A DNA stretch of 64,000 nt from Telopea speciosissima (taxonomy: Eukaryota > Streptophyta > Magnoliopsida > Proteales > Proteaceae). Position numbers and translations under genes: made by a program. The notes beneath the pieces were generated by a model. That model did no database searches and was not told the DNA's origin. It was given only the letters and a program-made list of their open reading frames with translations. Positions 51,601 to 63,300 of this stretch are shown here, piece after piece. The stretch spans positions 17,373,563 to 17,437,562 of the forward strand of contig NC_057922.1 of assembly GCF_018873765.1 (NCBI RefSeq), in the 5' to 3' direction. Position 1 is the stretch's first letter; every line of letters starts with the position of its first letter.

Positions 51601-54320
51601 TGATCTACACGAGACCGAAACCAAAGTTTTCGAACAATGGATCAAATCACCTCCAAAGCCTGGTCAAAGGACCCTATTGGATGGTCCTTTAATATCCTCA
51701 AATATGGGAGGAATCTGATGGACAGAATCCTCTCTACAAGGAATCTTGGTTCTGGCTGAAAATACCCTAAAACAGGGGTGCCACCAGGTTCTTCTTACTG
51801 GTATTCTGCTGTGAATTTAACCCCAATATTAACAGCACTTAAACAACAATAACAGTAGATGACTTCGTTCCCAAATCACAGTATTAAATAACTTCCAGCA
51901 AGCTTGAATAACAGTAGATGAAATCAGTACTTGAGGTGAAAACAGAGCATAGGAAGGGGGGATATGACCTTTGATTTTCCACCAACATGCCTAATCTCTC
52001 TAATCACCGAGTTTCTCACTCCTCACTGAATCTCACAGCAGCAAAAGAGGCAACAGCCATAAACTTTTTTCATCAATTCATTGGATGGCAAATAGCCTAC
52101 AATCAATCAGTTGAATTAAAATAAACGACCTCCTAGTCCTAGCTAAGTAAGTGACCAGTCTCTCCAAACTTACATAGTCGATAGGAAACTTAAAACAAAA
52201 AGGACACTTGAAAGGAAACCCTCTACAATAGGTAAGGGTCTTTAGCTTAAATAAAATAACATCTAGGTAAGCCCACGATGTGGGCTGGTAGAATAGGCCC
52301 ATGAATGGGCTGAAACAGGCCCATGCCGACAAAGGTTTTAAAAGGCTCCTCTTTTAAAACCATGGACACTAAATTGTGGCCCATTTGCCTTTCTTACTAT
52401 GGGAGAGACACTCCTCTTATAAAATCAGAGATATTTACATAACTGCCACTATTTTTTTTGTTGACCTATTAGAGCTTGGGTGAGCCCATAAGCGATCCAA
52501 ACTGGGTTTTTTGGAACCCCGGATCACATCACAATGATTACATGCAAAGAAGCAAATAAATCACCACATGAACAGAAAGCTCTCTGAGAGTGTAACTATA
52601 AATCTTTAACCTTGGAAACAGCTGTATTGGTGGCATCATTAACCAGTTTTTTAATATCGTTTTCCAAATACTGGATGTTTAGTGACCATGTTTTCAGTCT
52701 AAGCAGCAATTTACCGATGAAAAGAAGGAACACGCGTCTTCAGAGAAGCTTTTGAAAAGATGCAAAGAGTAAAGCACCAAAAAATAAAAGAAAAAAAATA
52801 GGATTTATATTAAAAAAAAACAATTAAAACAATCACAAGCAGCTAGACAACAGCCAGCTCAAAAGAACTTTCTGCTGTGATACCAAAGAAAAGTTCCAGA
52901 AGAATCTCAAATAGAAATCCAACGATATAGCTTTTAAAGCAAAAAGCAGCGTCTACCTACGTCAAAATCAGCCAGCAACTGTACTGATGTCCCAGTGAAA
53001 ATCAAATAATTAACAAAATCTACATGAACTTTGAAAATAGTTATCTTTCAGATAACCGTATTGAAATAAAAAATATTAGCTGTTTAAATGACCAATAGAA
53101 TGGTTGAAGAAATTCATCAACTTGACTGAATTGCAAAGCCAGATATTAGAACAGGGGGAGAACCCTCATAGTCAAAACCCAAGTGAAACGGATCTTTCAA
53201 CATGACTTTTGCAGTTCCAGAATCACCAAGGTATCAAACATTCAAACCCACAAAAGATGAAGTCAAACAAACCTGTCTATAAGTGATTCAAAGATCTGCC
53301 TATCCAAGCCACAGCACCTCTAGTACTAAATTCCAGATTTCATGTTGTAACTTTGAAACATTATTCAATAGAAATAATGGAAGTCTACCTACATTGATTC
53401 TATATAAATATACCTATGGCAAGGTACCATTATCATGATTATTGGTCCCTCCTAAATTATCATTTCCTATGTGGTTTTGAAAAACATAACCAGCAAAAGT
53501 AACTATTCTATCTTCTTTAGTCACAACTTACAACAATAAAAAAAACTTTTATCCTCAATCTTAATGCGCCTACCATGATCTAGGTCACCACTTCTCCAAT
53601 ACCTAATTCTAACCTTTATACATTTCCCTCACCATCCCTCGCACAAAACTTTGATAAAAATCCTCACATCAAAGGAAATAGGGTACCAAAAAAATGAATA
53701 AATATAATGGAAAATCAGAAAATAATTAACTTAATCACCAAAAAGGATATCTAAACAACTGACCATCATAGTTGTCAAGGCGCCTAGGCGAACCAAGGGC
53801 GAGTGAGGAGTCAGAAACCAAGGCGACAAAGCGTCGCCTAGGCAACCAAGGCGACACCAGAATTTAAGGCGTGCCAAAGGCGCCTGGACACCTAGGCGAT
53901 GCCTAAGCGACGCCTTGACAACTATGCTGACCATTCAGCTTTAATTTTAACAAATGCATGATCAATAACCTTAACCTCTAACAATATTGTACTAAAGTTG
54001 AGGATAACAAAAAGGCAAATTCACCAAATATTAGAGTTCTGACTGGTCCAGATTAAGACAATGAAAAGATTGATAGAATGCTTTACCCTGAGAAGTGATA
54101 GCAAATGTGGGTCAATATCCCAATTGGAAAAGCAACATTTGGATGATGCAATCAAGTCAATAGTTGCTTTGTATGTTAACAGTCCTTCAGTCTGACCAAG
54201 AATCAATGATCTCCTCACACAAGCCATGGGTGAAGGATCTTCAATTGGACCACATGAATTAATCAATTTCTGCATCAATTGCGTGTCAACATAAATGAAT
54301 AAAAGAATACACACACACAT

Positions 54321-54386
<66 letters not shown>

Positions 54387-57300
54387 CATGCTCGGAAAGA
54401 ATAGCAATTACATTCAGTGAAAAATAAAAACTGACCATGAGCTTTTTGAGCTGAGACCTGGCACTTATGAGCATGCTCAAGAAAACATTTGTAACACGGC
54501 CAGCAGTAGTTATACCTCCCAAAACAGATAGTACTGCAGACTGCCGGAAAAAGAGATAGACAATGACAGAAATAGCTATACTACAGAAAATAAGATAATA
54601 AGCTACAAGCTCACAGCCAATCATGGTTCTAAATATCGGTATCGTATCAGCATATTGGCCTATACGTATCATTATCGCCGGAGCCTGATACCAATACAGA
54701 TCGGGTGTATCAGCCAAAAAGTGGCATTTTTGAAATTACGCCCTATACTGCCCGATACAGCCCAGTTCCAGTCGATCTGTATCTGAAATCGTATCGATAT
54801 CGGCCAAGACCAATACGGACATTCAATAGCGATACCTATAACCTAGCAACCAATTCAAGGAATATACCTCATATCTGGATGCAACTTCATATGAGCGCAA
54901 GCGATGAAGAATATAAGTGGCAAGAGAAGCAACATCATGGCACTGCCTTTGCAGTAACAATTTCAATATTTGGCTATAACCTTCACTATTGCCAGCTGGG
55001 ACATTCACGTTTTCACGAGGCCACCAACCCAGAAAACCTTCACATCCAATGGCATGTCGAGTAGCCCGCTCAACAACTCCCAGTACCAATAATGTGACAG
55101 CTGTTGATTTTTGTATCTCAAGATGGAAAACATGCACAAGCTGCTCCATTCCACCACCATTCACAAAGTAAAAACAACTCTCCCTCCAAGGGCACAAGAG
55201 AAGAACAATGGACAACACTACAATCATCTTCTTGTTCTGGGGAAAAAAATTCAAGCAATTGGATTACTCCTCTCTTATATTCCCTTCTAACCAAAATAAT
55301 GTGTAATAATTCAGCTATGGTAGATCCATGAAGAAGGTAGATTTTAAATTACCTGAGAAAGCTGTGGAAGTGTAATAACTGCAGATCCCTTTTTCACACA
55401 CAAATATTTTTCTAATACCTCACTTAACAAATCAGAAGTACCCAAATCACCTTCAGATTCAAAAATAATGTCCTCCCCCAATATTTCAGCTGACAAGTTC
55501 CCTGAATCATGTTGAAGCAATTTAAAGAGTTGAAGAAGTTCACTTCTAGCCTCAATAAGAACACATTGGGATTTTTCTTCACAATTTCTGGAGCAAACCT
55601 GCTTGCATTGTTTCAAACTGATATTTGTGCCATGCAAATCACTACTGACATAAGAAGAGACTGCTGATACAACAATATCCGCAACTTTCTCGCTAACATC
55701 CCCGAGATCTGACAACTCAAGGATCTTAAGAACCAATGTCACAAATTGCCTTATTTCAGCAGACATATCTGCCTCGGCGATTGGTAAAGATAGTGACTTT
55801 AGCGAGGATATAGACTCCTCAAATGCCAACTTTGTTGAACGTAACACGGGAGGGAGATCATCAAGCTTTCCTTCAGAAGGCAAAGAAACAAGGTTCGCTA
55901 AAGAGCTATCCAAATCAAAGTCTATGTTGAACTGTCCCAGATCCTCTGCAGTGTTGCCATAGACGACCAAGGTAAGGCTACGGTAGCTGCCTCTTACAAC
56001 CAAATGATTCGTTACTACAGCCTGCACCAAATTGGTTTGTTACTTTTTAACATGTCCTAAAATTAGGACTTAGGAGACATTAAAGGGCATACCCAGTGCA
56101 CGAGGCTCCCACCACAACGGGGTCTGGGGATGGTCATAAAGACTTAGGAGACATTCCCTTTTGAATAAAGACTTGCTAAAAATAGAGAAAGGATGACAAC
56201 TGTTCAGTTTAGCTATGCTGAAGGAAAAGCAATATCCAGCTCAATAAACACTTATGCAATCCAGAAAGATCCACTGATACTGCACAAGCTCCCCAACAAG
56301 GAAGTTCATCACAAAATAATAGAAATAAGGATATCAAAGAAACATACAAGCAAAAGTAATAGGCCAACTTTGGTGCCTAAACAGAGGCTTACGTTCACCG
56401 ACAACCTAGAAACATGAATATTTGTATAAAGAAATGCAAATTGTATAAGCACTGTTAAAGTGTGTATCGTGGAGTGTGTTCTATTGATATTCTATGGAAC
56501 GGTGTACCAGCATTCAAGTCTACTACCAATGGACACACTCGAGCTGGAAATTCTGCTGCTGGTCCTACTCGATCAGGCTACTCTGTTGGTAGTTCTTTCC
56601 GCCCTACAGCTCCTCCACATGCTGATCATAAAGGTAAAGCCCCCATGGACAATAGTGATCCTCACAAGTGTTTCCATTGCAATGAGATTGGACACTATGC
56701 CAGGGAGTGCCCACAAAAGCATAAATCTGTCCATGTGGCTAAGAAGGAAGATGAAACCCCTGATGATGACAATGAACCTGGTTTCCATGCATATCCCCCA
56801 GATGATGATGATGACTTAGCTAATTACTTTGAAGATTTGGATGGTGATGCTCGAGGTGTTCATGTTATTACCCAAGTCTTGATGGAAGAAGTGGCTGATG
56901 ATGGAGAGGTAGTTGAGAGCATTCTACAAGAAGGTCAAGATGCTGTTCTTGAAGAAGTGGAGCTCGATGAGAAGGCTATTAGCATTGAAGATCCTATAGA
57001 GGTTGATCATATAGAGTTTGTGATGCCACCTTGGTTCTTTGAAGAGAATGCTCCACGACCTGCAGATTTTATTCCTACTGTTTCAGCCTCACAAAAATTC
57101 TGCCAGGGAAGTGTTAGAGCTGCTGCCCACATGTTGCCTCCCCCTCATCATCACAAAATTCGTGGACAGGTTTCTTCCAAACAGCATAGCACTTGGACTC
57201 CCACTAATGATGTGAAGAAGCTTAGCCCCAAGCTGCAGGGGGGTTGCATGGATTTCACCCATTCATCGGAGATGAATGTTTCCAAGTCGGAGAGAGTTGT

Positions 57301-60300
57301 AGTAGATCCAAGCGTCCTCGAGTTGAAGAAACCACCCTAGGCATAGGGTCATAGTAGGAGCCTTAGATTAGTTTTATTTTTAAGTTATTAATTGAACCGG
57401 TTCAAATTGGTTGCATCCAATTGGTTCAATTTAAGTTGGTCTAATTTAAGTAAGTCTCTTTTATTTTAAGTTATCAAGGGTAGATAAGTCTTTTAACATT
57501 TTTTATTTTAAGTTGTTAGGTCCACCCCTCCACGATTTAATGAAGGAGTGTTTTGTTTAGATTAGGATTTGGCCTATGGCCGGCTATTATTAATAGAGAA
57601 ATCGTGAGAGGCTCCCCCACAATTCAGTTTTTAAAAAAATTAATTCATTTGAGGCCGCCATTGTTGCTGCTGGTTATCTCATTTGAGATTGAGTCTTGTG
57701 AGTCATATCAAGACAACCTTGTGAGTCATATCAAGGTGAAGGACCGATGGATCTCTAGTGACTCCTTGCATCTTGTAGATCGGGAGGTTCTTCTTCAAGC
57801 TGTCTTCAAGGTTGCTGCCATTGAAGGTCCTTTTTAATCAGCAAGTTATTTACTGTTTCAGCATTCCCATATTCTTCTTAATCCTCCATTAAAACCCATC
57901 GATCCTCATAAACCCTAAAATTCCTAAAATCTGTCCAGCCTTATCCCTCCATTCAAATCCATTCAAAATACAACCACATGATCCTCTCATCCCCTCCTCC
58001 ACTTGACCTAGCTTGCAGCCCCATCCTAACACCCAAAACCCTAATTCCCCCTCATCTCTGTAAAACTCCAATACCCTAAAACACAGATCCTATACTTCCA
58101 GCCATCAAAACCTAACCAAACTTCAGCCGAACCACCCCCTCACTACCTAGGACACTCGATCCAAAGCCCCTCCCCAAATTGTCATCCGAAACCCTAAATC
58201 CTCCACTTTTCCTAAAACCCGAAACCCTAACCCTAATTTCTGAAATTTGAATTTTTATTCAAACCTTGTTCAAACCTACATATTTAGCTTCCCCTAAACG
58301 GCTAAACCTGCCTATTAATACCATATAAGATCCATCTCCAAATTCATAAACCTAACCCTAGTTTTAACCTAAAACTCCCTATTCTGCCCAATCGGCCAGC
58401 ACCTTTGTGAAGGTCTTCTACCTATATAGGACTACATTACTCCCTCCCTTGGCTTCTCTTCTCTTCTTCTTCAGATTCTGGTTGGTAATCTCCAGTTTTG
58501 TCACATGCCACATGGTATCAAAGCCATGAAGTAGAAGAAAAAGAAGGGAAAAAAATCTGATTCTTCCCTGCGATTTCTTCTTCTTATGTTATTTCTTTTC
58601 CTTCTCTTCTCTTTATTCACTTTTCCTTTTACTTTTCTGTTTACTAAAGTGCCCAGCTTCTAGTTATTTCTGTAAATATTTTCGGATACAGAAAGAGGGA
58701 AAACCAAAAGAAGCATCCGATCCTGATTGTTGGAAGAAGAGATTATGAAGCCCATTGAAGCAACAAGTATGCCACCTTTTCTCGGTGGTGGAAATGAAAT
58801 TTTGAGGAGGGGCTTTTGAGATCATAGTTCAAAATCTCGTCGAGATCTCGGCGAGATCTCGAAAATCTCGGTAAACTCGAGCTAGTCGAGACGAGATATG
58901 ATACGAAACAACAAAATGTCAAATCTCAAAAAACTCGACCGAGATTTCGAATATTTCGAGAATCTCGGAGAAATCTCGGTGAAATCTCAAATATTTTGAG
59001 AATCTCGACCTCCTCAATACTCATAGAATCATAGTATTGTATTGTTGAGACTTGGGAGCTAAGACATGGAAGACTAGGGTAGTAAGGTGTCTATGACTTA
59101 TGTATTATTCATTGTACTTAGGTTGGGTGTCTATGTGATATGCATTGTGAACACTTCATTGTATCTTGTTGTTTGTAGTAGAAACTTTAAGTCTTTAACT
59201 ATTTCTTAAATAATTATTCAATATTAAGTGTATAATTTACTTGTTTTACTTGTCAATTATGTCTCATATCAAACAATGTGTAGAATAGGCAATATTACAT
59301 TAAGGGTTCAGCCTTTACTGCCAACCAAGAGTGCAAATCCGAAACACCAAATTGTGCTTTTTTTTTTCAATTTGAACCTTTAAATATGTTTATTATGCCT
59401 AAAGCAAGCTTACCTTAAAGTTTCGGAGCCAACTATGGTCATATGCCCACCGAAACATAATTCTGAAACATTAAAAAAAAAAAGTACACTATCTCGCCGA
59501 GATCTCGGAAACCTCGACCTGGAAGAGACCGAGTTTTAGAACCTTGTTTGAGATCGCCTCCCCATAACTGCAGAGCTATCATGAAATGCTCGGATTCACC
59601 AGGTTACGAAGTCCCCACAGAGAAGCTAGGGATTGAAGCATAAAGACGGGCTTCGATTAGCTTTCTTCTATCTGCAGACGTATTCTGATGAAAAGGATAG
59701 ATGGACAAGCGATGGAATACATTGCTTCCTCCACTGCTTTGCCTTACAAACAACGTTGTCGTATGCAAGTCGAAGGCGACCATGCACTTCGTCTTCGTCT
59801 TCGTCTTCATTCAACCCCCAACCCCTTGCGCCAGAGCCTTCTGCCTCGACCGACCGTTATCACTTTACCGCCAAACCCTTCAGCTTCGACATCCCCTCCC
59901 TCTTGGTTACCGCCCTCACCCCCAACCTCTTGGTTCTCAGGAACAAAGGTTGAAGACAACCTAGTTTGTGGTTTGCTTGTAAACCTTTTTTTTCAATATT
60001 AGCATGGGCTTTGTTTCTCATTCAATTTATATCTATTAAATGTTTCCATCTCAAGTTTACCCTTGCCCTTTAGTTTTAAAACCTTGCTCATCTCTATCCC
60101 CTACCTTCCTATGTCACTTTTAATAGCCTTTCTGCCACTCCCCCCTTGCAACTTTGAAAAACAATTGTCATTCTCAACTTTTTTTTTGTACCGGTACTTT
60201 ATATGTCGATCCAGCCATCAGATTACAACCAATTTTTGCAGCCACATTGTTTGACTGATCACTACACTTGGTCAAAAGATCTGCCAAATCGGATTGGTTT

Positions 60301-63300
60301 TTTAGGGATTTTTGGTAACCTGGTAATTTGGTGGGCGTGCTATATATATTGCAAAACAGCCATTGGCTCAACTCAATATTTTGGGGATTATTGGTATTGT
60401 CTATGAGGAGCATTTGACCAGAATTTGGGAGACATCAGGCTTTATGGTTTTGGGTTGTTAATTTATTACTATTCTGCCCTGTTTGTGTCCTGCATTGGAG
60501 TTCTTTACCTACTTGGATCTGATCTGTTGCGGCCATTGATGCTATTGTGGCTTCTCTTGATTATGGGATTTATTGCTATTACGTGATGCTGGTTATTGCT
60601 ACCATATTATGATGAGTTATCCTTTATTGCATCCTCTGCATTATTTGTCCACATGCAGTGCTACAAATGAGGGGGAGATTGGGGTTATCATCAGATATTT
60701 GAAGATTATTATTGTTAATTTCTCTAGTCATCAGCTGAAGATTATTTTTATTTGCTTGTTTGTGCCATCTGGTCGTGTCCTCGGCAACAATATTTTCTTA
60801 GATGGTTATACTTGTGGTATTCAGCAACAAACATGATTCTTTTATGTGGTTCCCTTATGCTGCGACTTGTGGTCTCCAGCAACCTTACGCCACTACTGTG
60901 GTCTCAAGGAACCTAATGCTGCTACTTGTGGTTCCCAGCAACCTTATGCTGCTACTAGTGGTCCGCAATAACCAGTGCTGCATCTTTACCAATGGTCCAC
61001 AGTAACCTATACTGCACTTTTATCAGTGGTTCGCAGCGACCTATGCTGCATTTTAATCCGCCTTCTTTGTGAAGATTACTACTTGCCTTCCTCGAGAAGG
61101 GCTTATGATGTTGCTGTAATGATATTTTGGATTGTGGTTGGTATTCTCTGATTCTTATTTTGCTCGTGGATGTCTGGAGTAATTTGACACAAAGATTTTT
61201 CTCTATTGTTCCTGATGATGATTAGTATGCTTGAGATGGTATTGCTACAAGGATGAAGTTCTCTTTGTGCTCACTGGCGCCTACAACCGGTATATATGTT
61301 CAAGACTAGTTCTGCTGTTAATATCTATTCTTGTTGTTCCAAGCTGGAGCCTTTTGAGATATATATATATACACACACACACTCCAGCTTGAGGGGAGTG
61401 TTAAAGTATGTATCGTGGGGGTGTGTTCCACGCAACAGTGTACCGTGGGATCATGTCTGAGTTATAGTTTGTTGTCATGTCTATTTAGTTGTTTCCTATT
61501 GTGTTAGACTTAAGAGGTTATTTACTTTCATTGTAATTAGTCATTGTACTTAGTCTCTGCTCTTAACAGACTTTCTACAAAGAGTCAGGTACTGTTTTAT
61601 ATAAAGCTGATAGCCAGTTCATGATAGAGTAATTCAATCTATCGTTTTCTGGTTCTTCTCCCTCTCTTGGCTTCTCTTCTTCTTCTTCAGATTCTGGTTG
61701 GTAATCTCTGGTTTTGCTACAAGCACAAATTACTTCTAGTTATCATCTTCATTTCATTTACGGCAAAAAAAACAAATCTAGGGGAATCAAAAGCGGGCCG
61801 CACTGGTAGGGCCGACAAGACCTGACCGGTTAAATCCCAAATCGGACCAACCATCTAATATACAGATATCTGCTCTCAGGTAATGCTTTACTCAGTCCAT
61901 CAAGAGTCCTTACCATGCGACCGACCGACAACTCTCTTTCTATATATAATTATCTATCTATCTATCTATATATATATAGCTTTTGGACGCTTTACATTTT
62001 TAAGTTGGTTGATGTTATTAACAATTACGGGGATTTGGCGCAAGGAAATTTATGAGTTCTTTTAGGGAGTTTTGGCTCATTTGCATGCATATTGATGATT
62101 TTGCTCACAAAGCCACTAGCGGATCCTCGGTAGTTTTTGTTATTTGTTGGATTTTGGAGGAACTACTTCGTTTTGGCTTCCGAAACAAAGGAACAAATTT
62201 GGAAACTTTATCATATGCTTGGAGGTCAAGAGTCTCTTTTCATTAAAATTAACATGAACAAAGAGTTCAGGGAAAACCTGAGTCTGTTGGCTTCGTTTGC
62301 TGCAAATCTCTCACGAGGAAGTTGTTCTAAAACTCAACCCTCAAGAGGGAACTCTACTACAACCAATTGCAACCAAGAGATAGTTTTGAAAGGAAATGTT
62401 CTCCATTGTTCTGCCCCAAGCTCAAGACTCTTGAAACTTGGGTTTGATTTCTTCAAATAAAAATGCGCTTTTGCTCACTTTCACTGATTCAAACCATCTA
62501 TAAATTAACTCTTCTCTGAGAATTATTAATTAAAAAATAATGTTTATGATCTGAATTATGAAGAATCACATCCCTGAATTGGCTGATGGATTTACTTGCT
62601 CTGTTTTCTTTTCTTTTTTTCTTTCAGATTTAATAGTTTGATGTGTTTTCTGTATTTAATGACAAAAGATGACTTGGCTAGGCAGCTATGATTTGTGTTT
62701 TTGCTTCCAATTTTCATAATAACATAAGTAAGATGAATCATATGCTTTGAACAGTCTTTTATTTTGGATTTTTTTCTTTGCTTCCATAATATTTTGTTAA
62801 CAGAATCAGAAATATAGTAATGGCTCAAAACAAAAGCAGTCTTATTTTAGTTTTTTTTTTCTTTGCTTCCATAATCATTTGTTAACAGAAGCAGAAATAT
62901 AGTAATGGCTCAAAAACATTTTCTATTGCTGACGCCCCCAACTTGACTTTAGTTTGTCATTGTTTGTATGAGAGTTGTAAAGTAATCATGATGTACTAGA
63001 TTTTATTGCCCAACCCCCTTCCCCCAATATGAATGAAAATATTGTCCTATGGGCTTTATTTATCTTAAATTAGATGGTATGCTTGCTTAATTGGATGACT
63101 TAGATATGGTGTATTACTCTTTAAATGTTGTGCATTGAAGTTAGAATGCTACATTTAGCTTAGATCCATCAAGTATATTTTTTTAATATATTTCTATTGA
63201 CTGAAAAAAGTTTCACCAAAATGCCAAATTACATCATCAATATTCTCCAATTTCTTCAAAATCATTTCTGTTCTTATCCGTTCATAACAATACATTAGTT

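Larger units (their letters stand above)
56453..61721 (+). mobile_element. LTR retrotransposon, 5.3 kb, TSD AGCAC, composite 5' LTR
   Basis: AGCAC occurs at 56448-56452 and 61722-61726. The 3' LTR is 61399-61721 (TGTTAAAGTATGTATCG...GCTACA), preceded by the polypurine tract TTGAGGGGAG. The 5' LTR starts TGTTAAAGTGTGTATCG at 56453, diverges after about 55 bp, and resumes near 58436 (CCCTTGGCTTCTCTTC...GTCACA, about 58505). TGGTATCAAAGCC follows at 58513. Its middle is replaced by Gypsy sequence. The interior has no gag or pol frame and contains a MITE at 58823-59546. Confidence 0.8.

Noticed and set aside
56462..57340. Host CCHC zinc-knuckle protein gene
   Set aside because: Its ATG lies in an LTR start, the knuckle and acidic region look like Gypsy Gag, and an LTR-like sequence follows directly.
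58190..58240. Telomere-like CCCTAAA repeats
   Set aside because: Only scattered single units in a C-rich leader; no tandem array.
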